A program made the translations under genes and the position numbers. From an uncultured Bacilli bacterium (GTDB lineage: Bacteria; Bacillota_I; Bacilli_A; RF39; UBA660): 35,929 nucleotides of DNA. Location: positions 1 through 35,929 of the forward strand of contig CALVIF010000004.1 in assembly GCA_944329395.1 (NCBI GenBank), in the 5' to 3' direction. Below are positions 24,072 to 32,435 of the stretch, in pieces. The number at the start of each line of letters is the position of its first letter. The stretch's first letter is position 1. The notes under the pieces were generated by a model. The model was not told the origin of the DNA. It was given only the letters and a program-made list of their open reading frames with translations, and ran no database searches.

Positions 24072-25680
24072 GACATAAATTAATTGCTTCAATTAACAGC
24101 TGAATATCTTCAATTGATATATTAGATGATGATAAATCCCATACTCTCAAAATAAAAAGAACTTTCTCTTTTAAATTCAAAAGATTTTCAGCTAACAACT
24201 CATTTTCATGTAATGCAATATGAAAAATACGATATTTTTCACAAATCATAGAAGCAATAGAATAATCGGAAATAACTGTAATCTTATTTAAAAATGAATG
24301 ATGTGGAGCATAACAAAACAAGAAAAACTTATGAATCATATTTTCAATCTCATTACTAGAAAGATTTTGTTTTGAAAAGAAAAATCTTAGATAATCTTGA
24401 TTAGAGTCAGCAATTCTAAACAAATCAAGATAAGTGGAACCATCATTTAATTTATTTAAAATAAAGTCTTGCATTCTAAGTATAATACATTGTTGATAAA
24501 GAGAAGATAATTTTTCTATTTGTTGATTAATATTTTGTTGAAGTAAACGTAATTTATCTTTTTTACGATTACGTAAAAAAACTGATTTCTGAATATTTTT
24601 ATATTCAGCTATTAGCTTCTTACGAACTTTTTCCTCTTTTTCAATTTCTTTTAATTTGCTAGATAGTTGTCCCTTAAATGAAGACCGTTCCTTATACAAC
24701 TTTAACAATTCATTTAATAATGGCAAAAATTGATAATATCCTTCTAACTCTTCAATAGTCCAATAAAGGCTTAAAAAAATATCTTCAAAATGCTCTTTGT
24801 TAAAAGAAAATTTTTCCTTATCCTCATCTAATAAAAAAGAAAAAAAATACTCTTTTCGAATTGCACTATCTTCTAAATAATCAGATATTTTAAACTCACC
24901 ATTTAAAAATTTTTGAAAATTAAAATGTAAATTAGTACGCATTTTCTCTAAATATTGTGATTTTTTTTGATAATAAACGTTTTTAATATTTTCATTAGAA
25001 AGACCACTATCAAAAAAAGATTTTTCCTTTTCCAAACAAACAATTTCTAACTGTTTGCGATAAAGTAATAAAGTATTATAAAAAGAAAGCCGAATGTGAG
25101 TAAGAAGGTTAGGACAATCCCAATATATTTCTTCATAAATTGATTTCATCTTTATAAAGAAATCATCACTTTCCATATTTTCAAAAAAAGATTTCATATA
25201 CAATTGACAAGAAAGACTATAAGAAAAATCTTTATATGTAAGAAAAATAGAATATTGTTGAAATAAATTTAACAAATCTAAAATACATTTATTAGCAGTT
25301 TCCAAATCCAACTCTTCTTTATCAAACAAGCACATAAAATATGGAGAAAAGCCAAGTTTTTCAGCAATATTACGATTTTCATTACAATAAAAAATAATTT
25401 TTTCCAAATATTTTAATTCTTCTTCCTGTTCTTTTATTTCTTCAGAAATATCAATAGGTAAAAGTTCTTTAACTTTTTCAGAAATTAAATTTTGAACATT
25501 TTTCCTTTTTATTTCCATTTCTTTTTTTTCTGCTTTCACAAATTTATTACGATAAACAATTGCACTCCTATGATACTCATCGCGTACCTTAGTAGTACCC
25601 TTATCCATTGTAAGTGGATATTCATCTATTTTCTTTTTTCCTTGAACAATTTTATCTCTTAAAATATCAACTGTTTTCAT
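24061..25680 (-). CDS. uncharacterised coiled-coil protein in the TasA/SipW locus
   Basis: 539 aa, no family recognised. Strongly helical, with coiled coils at about 55-105 (AEKKEMEIKRKN and the Glu/Lys-rich run after it) and about 335-395. There is no signal peptide or transmembrane helix, so it is cytosolic. The middle is rich in Phe, Tyr and Leu. GAGGAGGAG precedes the ATG. The upstream 46-aa gene overlaps its start by 14 nt, giving translational coupling. It belongs to the unit with the two TasA-like proteins upstream and may be a cytosolic component of the same process. Confidence 0.78.
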   Translation of the reverse strand: MKTVDILRDKIVQGKKKIDEYPLTMDKGTTKVRDEYHRSAIVYRNKFVKAEKKEMEIKRKNVQNLISEKVKELLPIDISEEIKEQEEELKYLEKIIFYCNENRNIAEKLGFSPYFMCLFDKEELDLETANKCILDLLNLFQQYSIFLTYKDFSYSLSCQLYMKSFFENMESDDFFIKMKSIYEEIYWDCPNLLTHIRLSFYNTLLLYRKQLEIVCLEKEKSFFDSGLSNENIKNVYYQKKSQYLEKMRTNLHFNFQKFLNGEFKISDYLEDSAIRKEYFFSFLLDEDKEKFSFNKEHFEDIFLSLYWTIEELEGYYQFLPLLNELLKLYKERSSFKGQLSSKLKEIEKEEKVRKKLIAEYKNIQKSVFLRNRKKDKLRLLQQNINQQIEKLSSLYQQCIILRMQDFILNKLNDGSTYLDLFRIADSNQDYLRFFFSKQNLSSNEIENMIHKFFLFCYAPHHSFLNKITVISDYSIASMICEKYRIFHIALHENELLAENLLNLKEKVLFILRVWDLSSSNISIEDIQLLIEAINLCQAN

Positions 25681-25807
25681 TTTTTTTCTCCTCCTCTTCA
25701 GGGAGTTCTAAAATACTATTATCCAAAAAAGAAATATATTCATCAAGTAAGTGATATAATTCAACCAATGTCTTTAAGTCTTCTTGTTCTAATAAAGTAG
25801 ATTCCAT
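25667..25807 (-). CDS. 46-aa acidic peptide, overlapping the coiled-coil gene
   Basis: ATG at 25807 with AGGAGGG at good spacing; ends at TGA 25667-25669. The peptide is MESTLLEQEDLKTLVELYHL followed by LDEYISFLDNSILEL and an acidic end (PEEEEKKNENS). It is predicted to be one or two amphipathic helices. Its 3' end carries the GAGGAGGAG ribosome binding site of the 539-aa gene and overlaps that gene by 14 nt. It could be a real small subunit or a leader cistron that couples translation after the upstream terminator. Coding status rests on the strong ribosome binding site and overlap. Confidence 0.6.
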   Translation of the reverse strand: MESTLLEQEDLKTLVELYHLLDEYISFLDNSILELPEEEEKKNENS

Positions 25808-25818
25808 ATTACCCTCCT

Positions 25819-25844
25819 AAAATAAAAGGACCTAAAAAGGTCCT
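25819..25844 (-). terminator. intrinsic terminator after the 344-aa TasA-like gene
   Basis: AGGACCT-TTTT-AGGTCCT then TTTTATTTT on the minus strand. It separates the highly expressed-looking fibre gene from the 46-aa and 539-aa genes, which may be reached only by readthrough. Confidence 0.78.
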
Positions 25845-25847
25845 ATA

Positions 25848-26882
25848 CTAACCATTATTTTGGTTAGAAGTAAATTGTAAATTATATGTTAATGAACCAC
25901 CAGAAGCATTATTTTCGCAATCTACATCTTGACCTTCAACCCACATATAAACTCTTACTTTTGTAATTCCAGGTTGTAACGTAAAAGCACTAGCATATGC
26001 ACCACTTGGAATTCCAGATTGAACAGAAGTAATTTGTGGATCTACTTTTGAAAAATAAGTAGAATCCTTAGAGTTTAACGGAATATCAGCATCTCTTTCA
26101 ATATCAGCTTTTACACCATAATACTCTAATCTCTCATCACCAGTACCTGTCAAATCATCAACTCCAGTATATCCTGAATAATTACTTTTTGCATTAGCAA
26201 TTGCAGATGCGGTGTGAACATCATAATTTGGTTCCCAGAAATATACAACACTTGAACCACCAGAAGTCGTAAACTTTTGTTGAATTTCAGTAGCACCAGT
26301 TCCCGCTGGTACATTTCCTTCAATAACAAATGCTACTCTACCAGCATTTTCAATTCCTGTACTATTATTTTTAGCAACAACATTTGAATTAGATGATAAA
26401 TAAATTGGTGTTACAGCATTAACCTGGAAAAAAAGGTCAAATGCAATAAATTTACCAGAAGTACCATGAGTTTCTTTATCCTGTTTTGCAGTTAAAATCA
26501 AGCTACCTTCATCATTACTATCAATTTCTCCTGCAAACATTTTCATAAATCCATTAGAACTATCAATATCTCCAATAGTAGAAATTGGTGATAATGAACT
26601 TAATTCACTTGGCAATTGATTAGTAGCAGTTGGATAAGTAGTTTGAGCACCAGTTATATCACTATTACTAATAATAGTTTTCCAATTAATTGCATCAACA
26701 GATACTTGTAATCCTTCGCTAGCAGCAACATTAACATTAATACTGTTTACTGTTACTGTTTTATTAGCCGTAAACCAAGCATAAGTACTAGTTGTCAATA
26801 AAACCCCCAAAAAAGCAATCATTAACAATGATAAAAATAATTTTCTACGTTTGCTTTGTTTTTTTCTTGCGTTAGTTCGCAT
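25848..26882 (-). CDS. TasA/CalY-like secreted fibre-type protein (YAWF class)
   Basis: 344 aa from the ATG at 26882 (AAGGAG 8 nt before; an in-frame GTG three codons earlier is less likely). Lys/Arg-rich N-terminus, hydrophobic segment at about 14-32, then TSTYAWFTAN, the typical end of a SipW-dependent signal peptide. The mature part is Asn/Ser/Thr-rich and beta-type. It ends with VRVYMWVEGQDVDCENN and LTYNLQF, a C-terminal motif shared with the upstream gene. It is probably the major secreted subunit of this unit. It starts 5 nt after the upstream stop and has its own terminator. TasA family membership is inferred from the signal peptide and motif, not from full-length similarity. Confidence 0.78.
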   Translation of the reverse strand: MRTNARKKQSKRRKLFLSLLMIAFLGVLLTTSTYAWFTANKTVTVNSINVNVAASEGLQVSVDAINWKTIISNSDITGAQTTYPTATNQLPSELSSLSPISTIGDIDSSNGFMKMFAGEIDSNDEGSLILTAKQDKETHGTSGKFIAFDLFFQVNAVTPIYLSSNSNVVAKNNSTGIENAGRVAFVIEGNVPAGTGATEIQQKFTTSGGSSVVYFWEPNYDVHTASAIANAKSNYSGYTGVDDLTGTGDERLEYYGVKADIERDADIPLNSKDSTYFSKVDPQITSVQSGIPSGAYASAFTLQPGITKVRVYMWVEGQDVDCENNASGGSLTYNLQFTSNQNNG

Positions 26883-26887
26883 AATTT

Positions 26888-27598
26888 TCACTCCTTATCT
26901 TTAATATGTTCTTCATTAACATCCATATGTAATTTTACTTCTCCACCAATTAAATCATTTGTACAATCAGGATCATCACCTTCAATCCAAACAACAACTG
27001 TAAAACGATCTTTCTCACCTGGGGCAAAATTCTGCTTTTGTTCCAATACCGCAATTTCATCAGATACAAATTTCTTTGTACCATCTTCAGCTTCACCAGT
27101 TGAAGAATTTTCCTTTGCATAGACAGTACGAACACCATTATGATAAATCATAATTCGCAATGCTTTATCAACTTCTTTAATCGAATCATCAATATCCATT
27201 TGATACCAATAATGAACCACTTCTTCTCCCGCATTTACAACATAAAACGTATAAGCAATATAATTAGTTCCATTATGCGAGCCTGTTCCTTGTTGATCAA
27301 CATCATTATCAATCCAATGAATCGAAATATTATCCATATAATCTAAAGACTTTGCATCCAACTCTAATGTTTTTTTCTCAAAAGTACCATCTTCAGACAA
27401 GTAAACATTTTTTGAATTACTCTTATTTTGATCTAAAGAAATAGTAAAATGTCCTTCATTATAGATAATATAAAGAAAGAAATAGATAACCGTAATAATG
27501 ACCAATAAGAGCAAAAAAACAATTTTAGAAATTTTAGAAAACAATTTTCTACGATATACTTGTTGAGCTGTAACATTAACAAAGAAATTCTTTTTCAT
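26888..27598 (-). CDS. TasA-like membrane-anchored protein
   Basis: 236 aa. Lys/Arg-rich N-terminus and one hydrophobic segment (about 25-47) without an obvious YAWF or AKY cleavage motif, so it may stay anchored. The outer domain ends with FTVVVWIEGDDPDCTND and GGEVKLHMDV, the same W-(I/V)-EG-x-D-x-DC block as in the 344-aa protein encoded next. This gene is first in its unit, with a strong promoter. It could act as an anchor or accessory subunit, as TapA does for TasA in B. subtilis; that role is inference. GGTGA precedes the ATG. Confidence 0.76.
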   Translation of the reverse strand: MKKNFFVNVTAQQVYRRKLFSKISKIVFLLLLVIITVIYFFLYIIYNEGHFTISLDQNKSNSKNVYLSEDGTFEKKTLELDAKSLDYMDNISIHWIDNDVDQQGTGSHNGTNYIAYTFYVVNAGEEVVHYWYQMDIDDSIKEVDKALRIMIYHNGVRTVYAKENSSTGEAEDGTKKFVSDEIAVLEQKQNFAPGEKDRFTVVVWIEGDDPDCTNDLIGGEVKLHMDVNEEHIKDKE

Positions 27599-27655
27599 TT
27601 TTTCACCGTATCTCTAAAATAAACTAGCTATTATCCTTACATTATTTACAAAAAC

Positions 27656-27684
27656 ATTATATTAAAAACATCAACAAATTTCAA
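27656..27684 (-). promoter_or_regulatory. sigma-A promoter of the TasA-like unit (27598 to 24061)
   Basis: TTGAAA (27679-27684), 17-nt spacer, TATAAT (27656-27661) on the minus strand. This gives a leader of about 50 nt before the start codon. Near-consensus. Confidence 0.75.
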
Positions 27685-27746
27685 GAAAATTGTCGAATTT
27701 TAGTCAAAATAAAAAAATTAAGTGTCAAGCAAAGTAAATAATCAAC

Positions 27747-27775
27747 TTGAAGGAAAATCTAATATGTGATAAAAT
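27747..27775 (+). promoter_or_regulatory. divergent promoter of the plus-strand TasA-like gene
   Basis: TTGAAG (27747-27752), 17-nt spacer, TAAAAT (27770-27775), with a TGA extension upstream of the -10. The two divergent -35 boxes are about 62 nt apart. Confidence 0.65.
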
Positions 27776-27799
27776 ATTTACTGAAAATAGGAGTTTAAT

Positions 27800-28393
27800 A
27801 TGAAACAAAAAAAATTTTTTATTATTTTTTTTATTATCTTTTTAAACATATTTACATTATTATTATTGCAAGGAACACAAGCAAAATACCGTAAAAAAAT
27901 AGAAGGACAAGGCCAATTAAATATTGCCAGTTGGAATATAAAAATAAATAGTGAAACAATTTTAAATAAAGAACAATTAACAAAAAAGATAGAACCAAAA
28001 TTTTTCAATAATGAGAATATAAAAGACAATGTTCTAGCACCAGGAGCAAAAGGATATTTTGATATAGAATTAGACCCAACTGAAAGTGATGTTAGCTTTC
28101 AATATAAAATTATTGCCACAGTATCAGAAGATTCAACAATCAAAGACTTTATTACAACAGGATACGAAATAAATCCCAAAGAAATTCCAAATCCAGAGCC
28201 ATACGATTCTTCAATAGGAATAATAGGAGAATTAGAACACAACTCCCAAATTCAAAAAATCCGTGTTTATATTGAATGGAATGATAATACAGAAGAAGAA
28301 ACAATGAATAATCAAGAAGACACAGAAGCAGCGACCACTGAAAATGCTAAAGCAATAATGAATGTAATATTTAATTTCACACAAAAAAAATAA
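27800..28393 (+). CDS. CalY/TasA-like secreted protein (AKY class), the only plus-strand gene
   Basis: 197 aa. Signal peptide with a hydrophobic core at about 5-24, then GTQAKYRKKIEGQG, where cleavage after Ala is likely. The mature domain has IASWNIKINSE, VLAPGAKGYFDIELDP and IRVYIEWND. It is a paralog of the 206-aa protein at 35174-35794 (VATWNILINEK, VSPGSVGVMKLVIDP, LISLMWEND). AGGAG precedes the ATG at 7 nt. It has its own promoter and a shared bidirectional terminator with the convergent gene. Role as a fibre subunit is inferred from the SipW context. Confidence 0.82.
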   Translation: MKQKKFFIIFFIIFLNIFTLLLLQGTQAKYRKKIEGQGQLNIASWNIKINSETILNKEQLTKKIEPKFFNNENIKDNVLAPGAKGYFDIELDPTESDVSFQYKIIATVSEDSTIKDFITTGYEINPKEIPNPEPYDSSIGIIGELEHNSQIQKIRVYIEWNDNTEEETMNNQEDTEAATTENAKAIMNVIFNFTQKK

Positions 28394-28416
28394 AGCCTTT
28401 TACAAAGGCTTTTTTT
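28394..28416. terminator. bidirectional terminator between convergent TasA-like genes
   Basis: AGCCTTT-TAC-AAAGGCT with T tracts on both sides (TTTTTT on plus; a run of T on minus reading the other way). It serves both the plus-strand gene and the 254-aa minus gene. Confidence 0.85.
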
Positions 28417-29179
28417 ATGAAGCTTTCTCTTGTTGAACGATTAATTTTAAATTAAAAGTTAAACAAGGTACATCCGGATGATTTTCTTTCCAAGTAATTG
28501 CTGATTCTCCCCATATAGTATCCCAATCATCTGATTCAACATATAAACCTTGTTTTTTCTTTTCTTCAAAGTTAATTTCATCAACTGTTTCATCAAATTG
28601 ATAAACCCCATCATTAAAAATATAATAATCAATTCCACTATGATATTTAAAATTACCTATAACTTTAGAATATGGATTATTAGATTCATATGGCCAATAA
28701 GCCTGAATAGTAAACCTAGAATATCCATTTCCAGATTCCAAATGCTCATTAGAAGAAATAAATTCAAATTGAAATGGAAAACCACTATTAAGAAAATTCA
28801 AAATCTCTTCATTAGTCATATCTTGAAATTCACCAAATAAATATAAATCTGATAATTCATAAGAAAATGTAGCTTCAAAGTCACTTGAATTTAAAATATT
28901 AATTGATTTTTCGAAAACGCTCATTCCAGGATAAAGTTGATCTATTTCAATATCAAAATCCATTATTTCCGATGATTCATCATGAAACTTTACATCCCAA
29001 CTGACGACATTACCACTTAATGTTAAATCAGCTTTGGAAACATAAACAAACCAAGCATAAGAATTAACTACTAATAAAAACAAAGCAAAAATAATACTCC
29101 TTGTTTTTAATAATTTCTTTTTCTTTTTTAACACTTGATAAAAATATTTTAAATTATGATTTTTTTTCTCAATCTTCAC
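28415..29179 (-). CDS. TasA-like secreted protein (YAWF class), last gene of the AAA+/SipW operon
   Basis: 254 aa. Lys-rich N-terminus, hydrophobic segment at about 27-40, then NSYAWFVYVSK, the SipW-type signal end. Mature part: VVSWDVKFHDES, then DQLYPGMSVFEKSI and a C-terminal FNLKLIVQQ, similar in plan to TasA/CalY domains (a W-x-V strand, then a P-G loop). Start is GTG, overlapping the signal peptidase gene by 11 nt with only a weak GAGAG before it, so it is coupled to that gene. Probably a substrate of the signal peptidase encoded just before it. Confidence 0.8.
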   Translation of the reverse strand: MKIEKKNHNLKYFYQVLKKKKKLLKTRSIIFALFLLVVNSYAWFVYVSKADLTLSGNVVSWDVKFHDESSEIMDFDIEIDQLYPGMSVFEKSINILNSSDFEATFSYELSDLYLFGEFQDMTNEEILNFLNSGFPFQFEFISSNEHLESGNGYSRFTIQAYWPYESNNPYSKVIGNFKYHSGIDYYIFNDGVYQFDETVDEINFEEKKKQGLYVESDDWDTIWGESAITWKENHPDVPCLTFNLKLIVQQEKAS

Positions 29180-29744
29180 TTTTTTTCTCTCTTTCTGAAC
29201 GAAATTCTACAATAGTATCAGCAACTTCTAAAAATATAACAACAACAAAAGGACAAAATATTAAAAAGAAAAAGCCAAATGGATTACGAATAATTTTATT
29301 TAAGTAAGTCATAATAGTCAATCTACATTGAACTTTTCCATAAACATTATCCTTACTCAACAAAGGATCATATTCAGAATTTGCAATTCCCTTCGTTCTA
29401 ATCATTTCAACATTAGAAACTGGATCGTTTTCAAAGCCAATAATTCTATGTGTTACAATCTTATTACTCATTTCATTTTTTTCTCCCAAATAAGTAATAT
29501 CATCGCCAATAGAAAGAGAAGAAATGTTAATTTCCTTAACTAATATAACATCACCAATCTCATAATCCGGAGACATACTAGAAGATGCAATTTGAAAAAC
29601 ACGATAGCCAAACAAACTAGAATTATTACTTAAACGCTGAAAAATCAATAAAAATAAATACAAAAAAATCATAATAGAAATTAAAATTTTTATACTACCA
29701 TAAATATAATTAAAAATTTTATTTTCTTTTAAACATTTAAACAT
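29169..29744 (-). CDS. sipW: SipW-type signal peptidase I
   Basis: 191 aa from the ATG at 29744 (a GTG four codons earlier is possible but leaves no room for a binding site). Helix 1 is at about 17-36, IASSSMSPDYEIGD carries the catalytic Ser56, and THRIIGF carries His99 (Ser/His dyad, ER/SipW type). TKGIANSEYDP is the third conserved block and helix 2 lies at about 155-175. Normal SipW length, unlike the extended one at 22730-23980. It lies between the DUF2357-like gene and a TasA-like gene, overlapping the latter, so it is the dedicated processing enzyme of this operon. Confidence 0.92.
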   Translation of the reverse strand: MFKCLKENKIFNYIYGSIKILISIMIFLYLFLLIFQRLSNNSSLFGYRVFQIASSSMSPDYEIGDVILVKEINISSLSIGDDITYLGEKNEMSNKIVTHRIIGFENDPVSNVEMIRTKGIANSEYDPLLSKDNVYGKVQCRLTIMTYLNKIIRNPFGFFFLIFCPFVVVIFLEVADTIVEFRSEREKKSED

Positions 29745-29759
29745 AATATTTCTCACATC

Positions 29760-30881
29760 CTATGACAATATTTCTAATGCTAAATCAATTTCTTTTTGAA
29801 CATTTAAAAGTTCTTTTTGAAATACTTTTGAAATCATTTCATCCCTAATCTTTAACTGTGTTCTAGTTTGCTGCAATTCTTTCATAAAAATAGCCTTCAT
29901 GTTAGCATCAGTTAAAGAAATATCCATTTCCAACAAACTTTCAATTAATTGTTTCATCATAGATGAAACCGCTCTTTTAGTAGAAACAGCATTATTCTTT
30001 AATGCTAAAGATTGTTTTATCAAATAGCTAAATGAAAAAAGCTGATCAAATTGATTTTTTAATTCTCCAGTATCTAAATAATTTTGAATATCGCGTTTCA
30101 TTTCATAATCATCTTCACTATAAGATTGAATAAAATTCCAAAGTTCTATAGCTTTCTGAAAGTTTGGATTTTTTAAAATAACATTCGTTTTACGTATAGG
30201 AGATCTAACAGGTTGAACATTTAATTTAGAAAGATTTTGCATCAATTCTGTACCAGCAAAGCCATCTAACTGTACTTTTATCTTTTTTATTCTTGTTACA
30301 ATATCATCTGTAGATATATTAGAAGATATACTCTTTTTTTCATCCAACGAATGAAAGAAAAGTTGAATATCAACCTTCTCTTCACCAAGAATTGTTTTCC
30401 CATCATATTGAAATTCAACTTTATCATAATAAGATGAATCACCAGTAAAATTTTGTAACCTTTGTTCATAAAAAGTTCTCATATTTTGAATTAAAGTATA
30501 AATAAAACGATTCTCATAAGTATCCAAACTTTCTTCCTTATTAATATTTAAAATCTTAGAAGGTTTAACATCACCAGTTTTCTGATCATAATCCTGTATT
30601 AAATTAGTATGCTGTGTCAAATGAATAACACTTTCTACTGTAATTTTTTTGGCAAGTTCTACTTTTACTATTTCTTCATCATTTATAATAAAACGTTTGG
30701 GATTTCTTAAAATATTATCAAGATATGGCAAAACATCTTCAAAAATAATAATCCAATTATCATTTAATTTCTTATCTTCATAATTTCTCTTAACAGATAA
30801 TAAAGAGGTTAAATGAGCTGAAAAGTCATCTTGTGTAATTCCATTATTTAAAAAATTACTATCATCAATAATATTTTCCAT
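29760..30881 (-). CDS. DUF2357/McrC-N-like partner of the AAA+ ATPase, no nuclease domain seen
   Basis: 373 aa. The central part contains ESLDTYENRFIYTLIQNMRT (about 115-135), like the conserved D-T-x-EN-R-F block of DUF2357 proteins, which pair with McrB-like ATPases. The usual C-terminal PD-(D/E)xK nuclease domain is not apparent. Instead the last ~110 residues are helical and coiled-coil-like (residues about 330-370). No transmembrane segment. AAGGAGG precedes the ATG, and it follows the ATPase gene by 11 nt. If the family call is right, it would be the ATPase-activating or linker subunit, without DNA cleavage. The family call is from motif only. Confidence 0.65.
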   Translation of the reverse strand: MENIIDDSNFLNNGITQDDFSAHLTSLLSVKRNYEDKKLNDNWIIIFEDVLPYLDNILRNPKRFIINDEEIVKVELAKKITVESVIHLTQHTNLIQDYDQKTGDVKPSKILNINKEESLDTYENRFIYTLIQNMRTFYEQRLQNFTGDSSYYDKVEFQYDGKTILGEEKVDIQLFFHSLDEKKSISSNISTDDIVTRIKKIKVQLDGFAGTELMQNLSKLNVQPVRSPIRKTNVILKNPNFQKAIELWNFIQSYSEDDYEMKRDIQNYLDTGELKNQFDQLFSFSYLIKQSLALKNNAVSTKRAVSSMMKQLIESLLEMDISLTDANMKAIFMKELQQTRTQLKIRDEMISKVFQKELLNVQKEIDLALEILS

Positions 30882-30892
30882 AAGTCCCCTCC

Positions 30893-32425
30893 TTATACCA
30901 TTTTCTTAAGACGCAACAAATATTCTTTACACTCATTAAAATTTTCTTTTCCAAACTCTTGATCTAAGTATGTAATAAATCCATCTATTTCATCACGTAT
31001 ATAAGCAAGATTTAATTGTTCAAATTTTCTTAATATTTTTCTTGCTATAAAATAATCAACACCCTCTACTTCACTTCCACCACATTCCACATAAGTTGCA
31101 ACAAAATCTTTTAATTGTTTTACAATACGATTACCAAAAGCAATACGAAAATGCTTAATTACATAATCATCCATTTTATTAATTTTATCTTGCATTTCTT
31201 GAGATAATGGATGTTTGTTCTTTGCTTGTGCAAATAAATTTTCTAAATAAGAACTATTTATATGCATAGCATCTGTAGGTACTGGAGTAAAAGGGGTCCC
31301 CTTATCATTAATATCAATTGGCATAGCACGGTCATATACTTTATCAGTAACCGCAAATGTAGAATCATCATTATTAATTGTCCCAATATACCACATATTA
31401 TCTGGAATTTTTAATTTACCACCAATTAATTTTTTTGGATCAGTCTCCCAAACACTAGGAACAAGTTCAATCACCCATTCATCACGACTTGGCATTTCCA
31501 ATATAGATAACATTTCAGCAAAATAATATTCAACACGAGCAATATTCATCTCATCCAAAACAGCAATATAAACATCATCATTATACCCTGCTTCATACAT
31601 TTTTTTCAAAATTTCTGTCTCATTAAATTTTTTTGTAAATTCATTAAAATACCCAAATAATTCTGTTCTATCACGCCATGAAGGTTGAACAGAAGCAATA
31701 ATTGCATCATTTAAAATAAATTTACCCCAAGCATAAGCAAGAGAAGTTTTTCCAGTTCCAGAAATACCTTGTAAAATAACAAGCCTTGTAGCAGATAAAG
31801 AAGCAATAAACAATCTAATCATATTAGTCGTATAGTAAAGTCTTAGTTTTGAAGCTGCAAAATTACGAAATAATTCAACTAATTCTTCCAAAGTAAAAGT
31901 ATTATGATAATCAACTACTTTATAATTCTGATATTCTAAATCGATAGCATGCAACTTAGAAAAACGAATATTATCCAAAGAAACATCTAAATCAGATTTT
32001 TCTTCAATTTGTGTATCATCAACAACATTACTTTCATCAGGCTTTAATCCAAGTTGAGAAACCTTCATAGCTAATATTTTTTCTTTTTCTACAACTAACT
32101 GTGCCACTTTATTATTAAGCTCTGCAATTTCTTCTAACATAGATTCCTGTTCTACCAAAGTTCTATGAAAGCGAATATATTTACGAATTAAAAAAGAAAA
32201 AAAGAAAAAAACAAGTAATAAAATAACAAGCATCACAATAATCGCTATAACTACTAAAATCCACTCACTTATTTTAAATTCATCTTTATAGTATTTTAAA
32301 ACAAATAAGTACTGATTAAAATTAAACATCTGAATAATTCCAGAATAAAATCCCAAAAAAATCTTTTTTAACCCTGAAAAAAATACAGACATAAATTCAT
32401 ACAAAAAACGCACATATGTATCCAT
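30893..32425 (-). CDS. membrane-anchored McrB-like AAA+ ATPase
   Basis: 510 aa from the ATG at 32425; AAGGAG stands 13 nt away, overlapping the stop of the upstream gene, and a TTG ten codons earlier lacks any site. A transmembrane helix at about 55-80 is followed by a coiled coil (about 90-125). The AAA+ domain has Walker A LQGISGTGKTS (about 218-228), Walker B VYIAVLDEMNIARVEYYF, sensor-1 WYIGTINNDDS and an Arg in KVYDRAMPI. The DEMN-x-ARVEYYF and GTINNDD-x-T pattern is that of McrB/MoxR-type AAA+ proteins, not of transposition or protease AAA+. McrB itself is a soluble GTPase; a membrane anchor is unusual. Operon partners are the DUF2357-like protein and SipW. Confidence 0.88.
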   Translation of the reverse strand: MDTYVRFLYEFMSVFFSGLKKIFLGFYSGIIQMFNFNQYLFVLKYYKDEFKISEWILVVIAIIVMLVILLLVFFFFSFLIRKYIRFHRTLVEQESMLEEIAELNNKVAQLVVEKEKILAMKVSQLGLKPDESNVVDDTQIEEKSDLDVSLDNIRFSKLHAIDLEYQNYKVVDYHNTFTLEELVELFRNFAASKLRLYYTTNMIRLFIASLSATRLVILQGISGTGKTSLAYAWGKFILNDAIIASVQPSWRDRTELFGYFNEFTKKFNETEILKKMYEAGYNDDVYIAVLDEMNIARVEYYFAEMLSILEMPSRDEWVIELVPSVWETDPKKLIGGKLKIPDNMWYIGTINNDDSTFAVTDKVYDRAMPIDINDKGTPFTPVPTDAMHINSSYLENLFAQAKNKHPLSQEMQDKINKMDDYVIKHFRIAFGNRIVKQLKDFVATYVECGGSEVEGVDYFIARKILRKFEQLNLAYIRDEIDGFITYLDQEFGKENFNECKEYLLRLKKMV

Positions 32426-32435
32426 ATTATACCAC

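Noticed and set aside
29760-32425. Classical McrBC restriction system
   Set aside because: The ATPase has a transmembrane anchor and no visible DNA-binding N-terminal domain, the partner lacks a visible PD-(D/E)xK nuclease, and the genes share an operon with a signal peptidase.
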